Origin: Gammaproteobacteria bacterium
Lineage (GTDB): Bacteria > Gemmatimonadota > Gemmatimonadetes > Longimicrobiales > Gaopeijiaceae
DNA: 9,479 nucleotides
Direction: 5' to 3'
Assembly: GCA_024638345.1 (NCBI GenBank)
Contig: JAHEKL010000092.1
Coordinates: 1-9,479, forward strand
The notes under the pieces were generated by a model. The model searched no databases. It was not told the DNA's origin and saw only the letters and a list, made by a program, of their open reading frames with translations. The position numbers were made by a program, and so were the translations under genes. Below are positions 6,902-9,479 of the stretch, one piece after another (position 1 is the first letter of the stretch; each line of letters begins with the position of its first letter).

Positions 6902-7287
6902 CCTGAACCCCGAGAAGCGGACACCCACATGACGCCAGTCCGGATGAGGGAGCAGAGGAGCGTAGGCGACATCCAAAGATGTAATCTCAATCCGTTCGTC
7001 CTTTCGGGACAACGCGCCTCCGCCCGAGTCGAGCACCGGGTCCTGACGGAAGTGGATCGTCACCATCCAATCGGCGTATGCCATCGTCGATGGGCTCGAG
7101 GCCGTGAACGACCGAGGAAGCAATGTCCGGCCTACGGACCATCCCATGAACTATTCGCTGGACGACAACGCGACCGGCTCAGGGGTGCTACACCTGCCCT
7201 GGCGAGAATCTCCAGCCCGCTGAGTCTTCGCGCACGAAGTTCGGCGGATGACCGTTCGTCCTGTCGCATCCTTTCAATGGAGGACTC
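6902..7287. other. Divergent intergenic region between transpeptidase and unrecognised gene
   Basis: These 386 bases lie between two divergently read genes and probably hold both promoters. On the minus strand the transpeptidase frame stays open to 7147, but its translation has no recognisable domain. A weak minus-strand promoter candidate is TTGTCC (7007-7012), 17 bases, TGAGAT (6984-6989). A short hairpin (CTTCG at 7226-7230, CGAAG at 7235-7239) lies in the half nearest the plus-strand gene. I saw no convincing sigma-70 site for the plus-strand gene and no RNA gene. Confidence 0.4.
7279..7283 (+). promoter_or_regulatory. Ribosome binding site for the gene at 7288
   Basis: GGAGG stands four bases before the ATG at 7288. 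It is a strong match, fixes this start and supports the reality of an otherwise unrecognised gene. Confidence 0.7.
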
Positions 7288-7638
7288 ATGTCCGGTCAGG
7301 TGGTCGGAGTTGGAGACAAGCTCCACATAGTCACGAGACGGATCTTCGAGGACGACCTGCGGCGCCACTACATGGGCGAAGTGGTTTCGGTATCGGATCG
7401 GCTCTGCGCAGTTCGAGGCTACACCTTCGTCTTCGATCGCAATCAAGGCGAATATCGTCGGCACGAAGACGTTCGAACCCGAATACTTTCACTCGGTGAC
7501 GCTGGTCATATCGTGAACAAGCTCCCCTCGGAAGTGGACGTCCACTCGATGGAGTACCGATCGGTAGATGGATCCCTAGTCGTCGCAGATGTCAGTGGTT
7601 TCACATTGGATATCAACGAGTTCGGTCCAACGCGCTGA
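7288..7638 (+). CDS. Hypothetical cytosolic protein, beta-rich
   Basis: The product has 116 residues, no signal peptide and no membrane segment; I cannot name a family. It begins with a short strand (GDKLHIVTRR), a charged helix (FEDDLRRHYMG), then alternating strands (GEVVSVSDRLCAVRGYTFVF) ending in a charged loop, a central LGDAGHIVNKLP turn, and a final strand pair (GSLVVADVSGFTLDINEF). The first half, with its G-E-V-V-x-V and R-G-Y-T-F-V-F strands, suggests a small barrel, perhaps OB- or SH3-like; this is an impression of pattern, not a match. The strong ribosome site and balanced composition argue for a real gene. It reads away from the transpeptidase gene. The next plus-strand gene starts 167 bases on, after what looks like its own promoter. 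Confidence 0.7.
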   Translation: MSGQVVGVGDKLHIVTRRIFEDDLRRHYMGEVVSVSDRLCAVRGYTFVFDRNQGEYRRHEDVRTRILSLGDAGHIVNKLPSEVDVHSMEYRSVDGSLVVADVSGFTLDINEFGPTR

Positions 7639-7709
7639 CGCGACTCGGCCGCTTGAAGCAGACATCGAAGCTTCCAGCCCGGCCCTTTCCGTCGGAGCCT
7701 CGCCAGACT

Positions 7710-7738
7710 TTGGAGACGCGTCCGGCTCTTGGTACATT
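7710..7738 (+). promoter_or_regulatory. Candidate sigma-70-type promoter for the OmpA-like lipoprotein
   Basis: TTGGAG (7710-7715) and TACATT (7733-7738) are separated by 17 bases in the gap between the two plus-strand genes. They match the consensus at 3 and 4 of 6 positions. Transcription would begin near 7745, leaving a leader of about 60 bases. In GC-rich DNA such a match is only suggestive. Confidence 0.3.
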
Positions 7739-7793
7739 CCAGCCGGTTCGCCGTCTAGCGTGGCCTGCAGCCTGTAGTATGTCCAACAGACCA

Positions 7794-7798
7794 GGAGG
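7794..7798 (+). promoter_or_regulatory. Ribosome binding site deciding the GTG start at 7806
   Basis: GGAGG, inside AGGAGGG, lies seven bases before the GTG at 7806. This start places a clean lipoprotein signal at the N-terminus, whereas the longer open frame from 7653 would bury it behind 51 residues. Confidence 0.75.
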
Positions 7799-7805
7799 GT
7801 CCGAC

Positions 7806-8663
7806 GTGACGCGTGTCCCGACGCTGTTGACAATCGTTCCGGTTCTCATGTCCTCGATTCTGCCTGGCTGTGTCAGAAGAGGCACGCACGAGGTGGTGAT
7901 CAACGAGTTGGCGCAGGCGCGCCTGGATCAGGACCAGCTCCAGTCCGAGATGCGCCGGCAGGTTCAACGGCGGGACGACATGATCCGCGCTCGCGAGACC
8001 GAGATCGCGAGGTTGCAGGGGGAGATACTGAGGCTGGAGAACCAGTTGGCGCGCGCACAGAGCGCTCTCGCACAAGCCAACACCGAGGTGGGTCGGCTGG
8101 ACGTGATCCTCGGACAGCGTGGCGCGGAGTTTCGTCTGCTCGAGGCGCGCCTACAGGCCCTGAATCAGGTAGAGCAGGAGATTCGCGAGCGGAACCGGAT
8201 CTACGAGGAAGTGCTGCAGCGCTTCCAGTCCCTGATCGATGGAGGCCAGCTCACGGTGAGCATTGTAAGGGGACGAATGGTCATCCAGCTGCCTCAGGAT
8301 ATCCTCTTCCAATCCGGGAGCGCTGCTCTGGCGGCAGACGGGACTCGAACACTACAAGAGGTGGGAGCAGTTCTCGCTGATCTCCCGGACCGTGGCTTTC
8401 AGGTAGAGGGTCACACGGACGACGTTCCGATCGCCACCGAGAGGTTCCCTTCCAACTGGGAGCTTTCCTCGGCGAGGGCCATGTCGGTCATCAGGGTCTT
8501 GTTGGCCAGCGGTGTGGACCCAGATCGGCTTTCAGGGGCTGGTTACGGGGAACATCAGCCCGTAGCGTCGAACGAGGATGCAGAAGGCCGACGTCTGAAT
8601 CGGCGCATCGAGATCGTCATGCTCCCGAATCTGGATGTGATCGCCACTACCCGCCTCCCCTAG
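7806..8663 (+). CDS. OmpA-domain lipoprotein with long coiled coil (peptidoglycan-binding)
   Basis: The product is a 285-residue predicted lipoprotein. Residues 1-22 form a lipoprotein signal ending ILPGC (Cys22 lipidated). Residues about 31-144 are a charged, Gln/Arg/Glu-rich coiled coil (for example ETEIARLQGEILRLENQLAR). Residues about 152-273 are an OmpA-like domain: ILFQSGSAALAADGTRTL, then VEGHTDDVPI, then FPSNWELSSARAMSVIRVL, ending LNRRIEIVM. The Asp of the HTDD motif (residues 205/206) and Arg224 of SSARA lie where OmpA-family proteins bind diaminopimelate. The TDDVPI...FPSNWELS wording is closest to the MotB-like branch, but the lipidation, lack of a transmembrane helix and absence of motA argue for an outer-membrane-to-wall tether rather than a stator. 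The start is fixed by a strong ribosome site. It faces the repeat-protein gene tail to tail. Confidence 0.88.
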   Translation: MTRVPTLLTIVPVLMSSILPGCVRRGTHEVVINELAQARLDQDQLQSEMRRQVQRRDDMIRARETEIARLQGEILRLENQLARAQSALAQANTEVGRLDVILGQRGAEFRLLEARLQALNQVEQEIRERNRIYEEVLQRFQSLIDGGQLTVSIVRGRMVIQLPQDILFQSGSAALAADGTRTLQEVGAVLADLPDRGFQVEGHTDDVPIATERFPSNWELSSARAMSVIRVLLASGVDPDRLSGAGYGEHQPVASNEDAEGRRLNRRIEIVMLPNLDVIATTRLP

Positions 8664-8685
8664 GCGACCTGCGACGCGGGCTGGC

Positions 8686-8710
8686 GTGGCTTCGCGACCG
8701 TCGAAGCTAC
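8686..8710. terminator. Hairpin between convergent genes
   Basis: GTGGCTTCG and CGAAGCTAC form a 9-bp stem with one G-T wobble over a 7-base loop. It lies in the 43-base gap between the lipoprotein stop and the repeat-protein gene and overlaps the latter's stop codon. With convergent flanking genes it may serve both strands as a terminator, but neither side has a T-tract. Confidence 0.4.
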
Positions 8711-9479
8711 TCGTCTCCAGATGCCAGTCTTTTCGGCTCGACCTTCACGCCCTTGATGGTCGTTCCGATGATACCACGCACCGCGGTCACCGCGCTTTCC
8801 CCCACCTCCTGTGCGGCTTCCAGAGCTCCAGTGAGCGCAGCAGAGGCCGCGTCGCCCGCCTTCACGCCGATGCTCTCGGCGGATTCGATTGCAGCTTCGA
8901 TCGCGGCCCGGGCAACCCCTCCGACGTCCCCTCCCACTTCACTCGTCCCCCGAACGAGCCCGCGGGCTGTGTTCTGAATGGCCGTGGCGGCATCACCGCC
9001 CAGCTCCTCGACCCCACGAATCGTCCCCTGGAGCGTATTCTTTGCAGTCGTCACGAGGTCCGCGCCAATGTCCTTCGCGCCGCCGATCGCGCCGCGGGCG
9101 ATGCTGAACGCTGCATCTTCGGCTCCCAGCGCGAGATCCTTCGTCGAGGAAATCGCTCCCGCAGCGGTTCCCCGCGCGAGCGCGCCGACGTCGGCCCCAA
9201 TGTCTCCCGTCCCCCGGATCGCGGCCCGCACCGTATCGCTGATCACCCCCGCGGTGACGGTTGTCACTTCTCCGACTCCCTGAACGACACCGATGACGGA
9301 TCCCTTGATCACTCCACCGATCTCGGTCCCCGCCTCTTCCGCAGCTTGAACCGCGCCCACGACGATGTCCTTGACGGTCCCCATTGCCTCCTGGGAGAAG
9401 CTTCCCAAACCCTTCAGGGCGCCTACCGAGCTGTCCCGAACGACTGTGACCGTCGTGTCGACGACGTCACCCGTGCCCT
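8707..9479 (-). CDS. 22-residue tandem-repeat helical protein (5' partial)
   Basis: The frame is open from the window edge to a TAG at 8707-8709, giving 256 complete residues, so the true N-terminus lies outside. It consists of eleven consecutive units of exactly 22 residues without any indel, then a charged tail (VKVEPKRLASGDE). In each unit position 3 is acidic in 9 of 11, position 4 hydrophobic in 11, position 12 Ala/Val/Ile in 11, position 13 basic in 7, position 18 glycine in 8, and position 20 Ile/Leu/Val in 11. The repeats contain no Pro, Trp, Tyr, Cys or His, consistent with long helix. A 22-residue (2 x 11) period is known from apolipoproteins, synucleins and LEA-type proteins, which form amphipathic helices; lipid or membrane association here is inference. 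A TTG at 9408 and an ATG at 9384 could be mistaken for starts, but the repeat runs through both. No signal peptide or named family was seen. Confidence 0.75.
   Translation of the reverse strand, partial: GTGDVVDTTVTVVRDSSVGALKGLGSFSQEAMGTVKDIVVGAVQAAEEAGTEIGGVIKGSVIGVVQGVGEVTTVTAGVISDTVRAAIRGTGDIGADVGALARGTAAGAISSTKDLALGAEDAAFSIARGAIGGAKDIGADLVTTAKNTLQGTIRGVEELGGDAATAIQNTARGLVRGTSEVGGDVGGVARAAIEAAIESAESIGVKAGDAASAALTGALEAAQEVGESAVTAVRGIIGTTIKGVKVEPKRLASGDE
8749..9474 (-). repeat. Eleven tandem 66-base coding repeats (22 residues each)
   Basis: Unit borders on the minus strand fall at 9474, 9408, 9342, 9276, 9210, 9144, 9078, 9012, 8946, 8880, 8814 and end at 8749. The protein register is exact but the DNA copies are clearly diverged, so this looks like an old, selected array rather than recent slippage. 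The base before the array still encodes glycine, the usual last residue of a unit, suggesting more copies upstream of the window. Confidence 0.8.

Noticed and set aside
6473..7330. Long plus-strand open frame (285 codons) antisense to the transpeptidase N-terminus
   Set aside because: It overlaps a clear YcbB-type coding region, its translation is Arg-rich without domains, and it runs out of frame into the next gene; typical GC-rich shadow.
7806..8663. Reading the OmpA-domain protein as flagellar MotB
   Set aside because: It is lipidated rather than having an N-terminal transmembrane helix with the proton-channel Asp, and no motA lies beside it.
8978..9283. Plus-strand open frame opposite the repeat protein, also periodic
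   Set aside because: Its periodicity is the mirror of the minus-strand array; the translation is Pro/Ser/Ala-rich with no helix pattern, is shorter, and has no ribosome site, whereas the minus frame spans the whole array.

Overview
The window looks like a chromosomal stretch of a GC-rich, Gram-negative (diderm) bacterium. It holds a TonB-dependent outer-membrane receptor, three predicted lipoproteins, and enzymes and binding proteins of the periplasmic peptidoglycan. The style (a receptor with an N-terminal carboxypeptidase-regulatory-like domain, GTG starts, many small unplaced lipoproteins) would fit Gemmatimonadota or a similar environmental phylum. That assignment is an inference and no rRNA or marker gene is present to test it. 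I saw no tRNA, rRNA, CRISPR array, insertion sequence or phage gene.

Layout. Bases 1-2710 (+) carry a TonB-dependent receptor, cut at its 5' end by the window edge and split by a frameshift near base 269, just after the TonB-box-like segment. Bases 2786-3283 (-) encode a small cytosolic protein with a CC pair and a CPRC motif. Bases 3357-3746 and 3834-4211 (+) encode two small secreted proteins, the second a clear lipoprotein with a beta-sandwich domain. Bases 4260-6901 (-) form a two-gene unit: a YcbB/LdtD-type L,D-transpeptidase followed, with a TGATG stop/start overlap, by an M15-family peptidase. The peptidase carries an EF-hand/dockerin-like calcium-loop segment between its zinc ligands. 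After a 386-base divergent gap, bases 7288-7638 (+) encode an unrecognised cytosolic protein. Bases 7806-8663 (+) encode a coiled-coil OmpA-domain lipoprotein. From 8707 to the window end (-) runs a protein built of at least eleven exact 22-residue helical repeats, continuing off the window.

How the genes may work together. The transpeptidase should make 3-3 (or lipoprotein) crosslinks in peptidoglycan. The M15 peptidase, by analogy with E. coli YcbK/MepK beside YcbB, may cut such crosslinks or trim stem peptides. The OmpA-like lipoprotein probably tethers the outer membrane to the wall. The receptor sits in the same outer membrane. The 22-residue repeat protein has no assigned role but resembles amphipathic, membrane- or lipid-binding helical repeats. 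The most notable items are the perfect 22-residue register, the calcium-loop segment in the M15 enzyme, and the translationally coupled maker/cutter pair.
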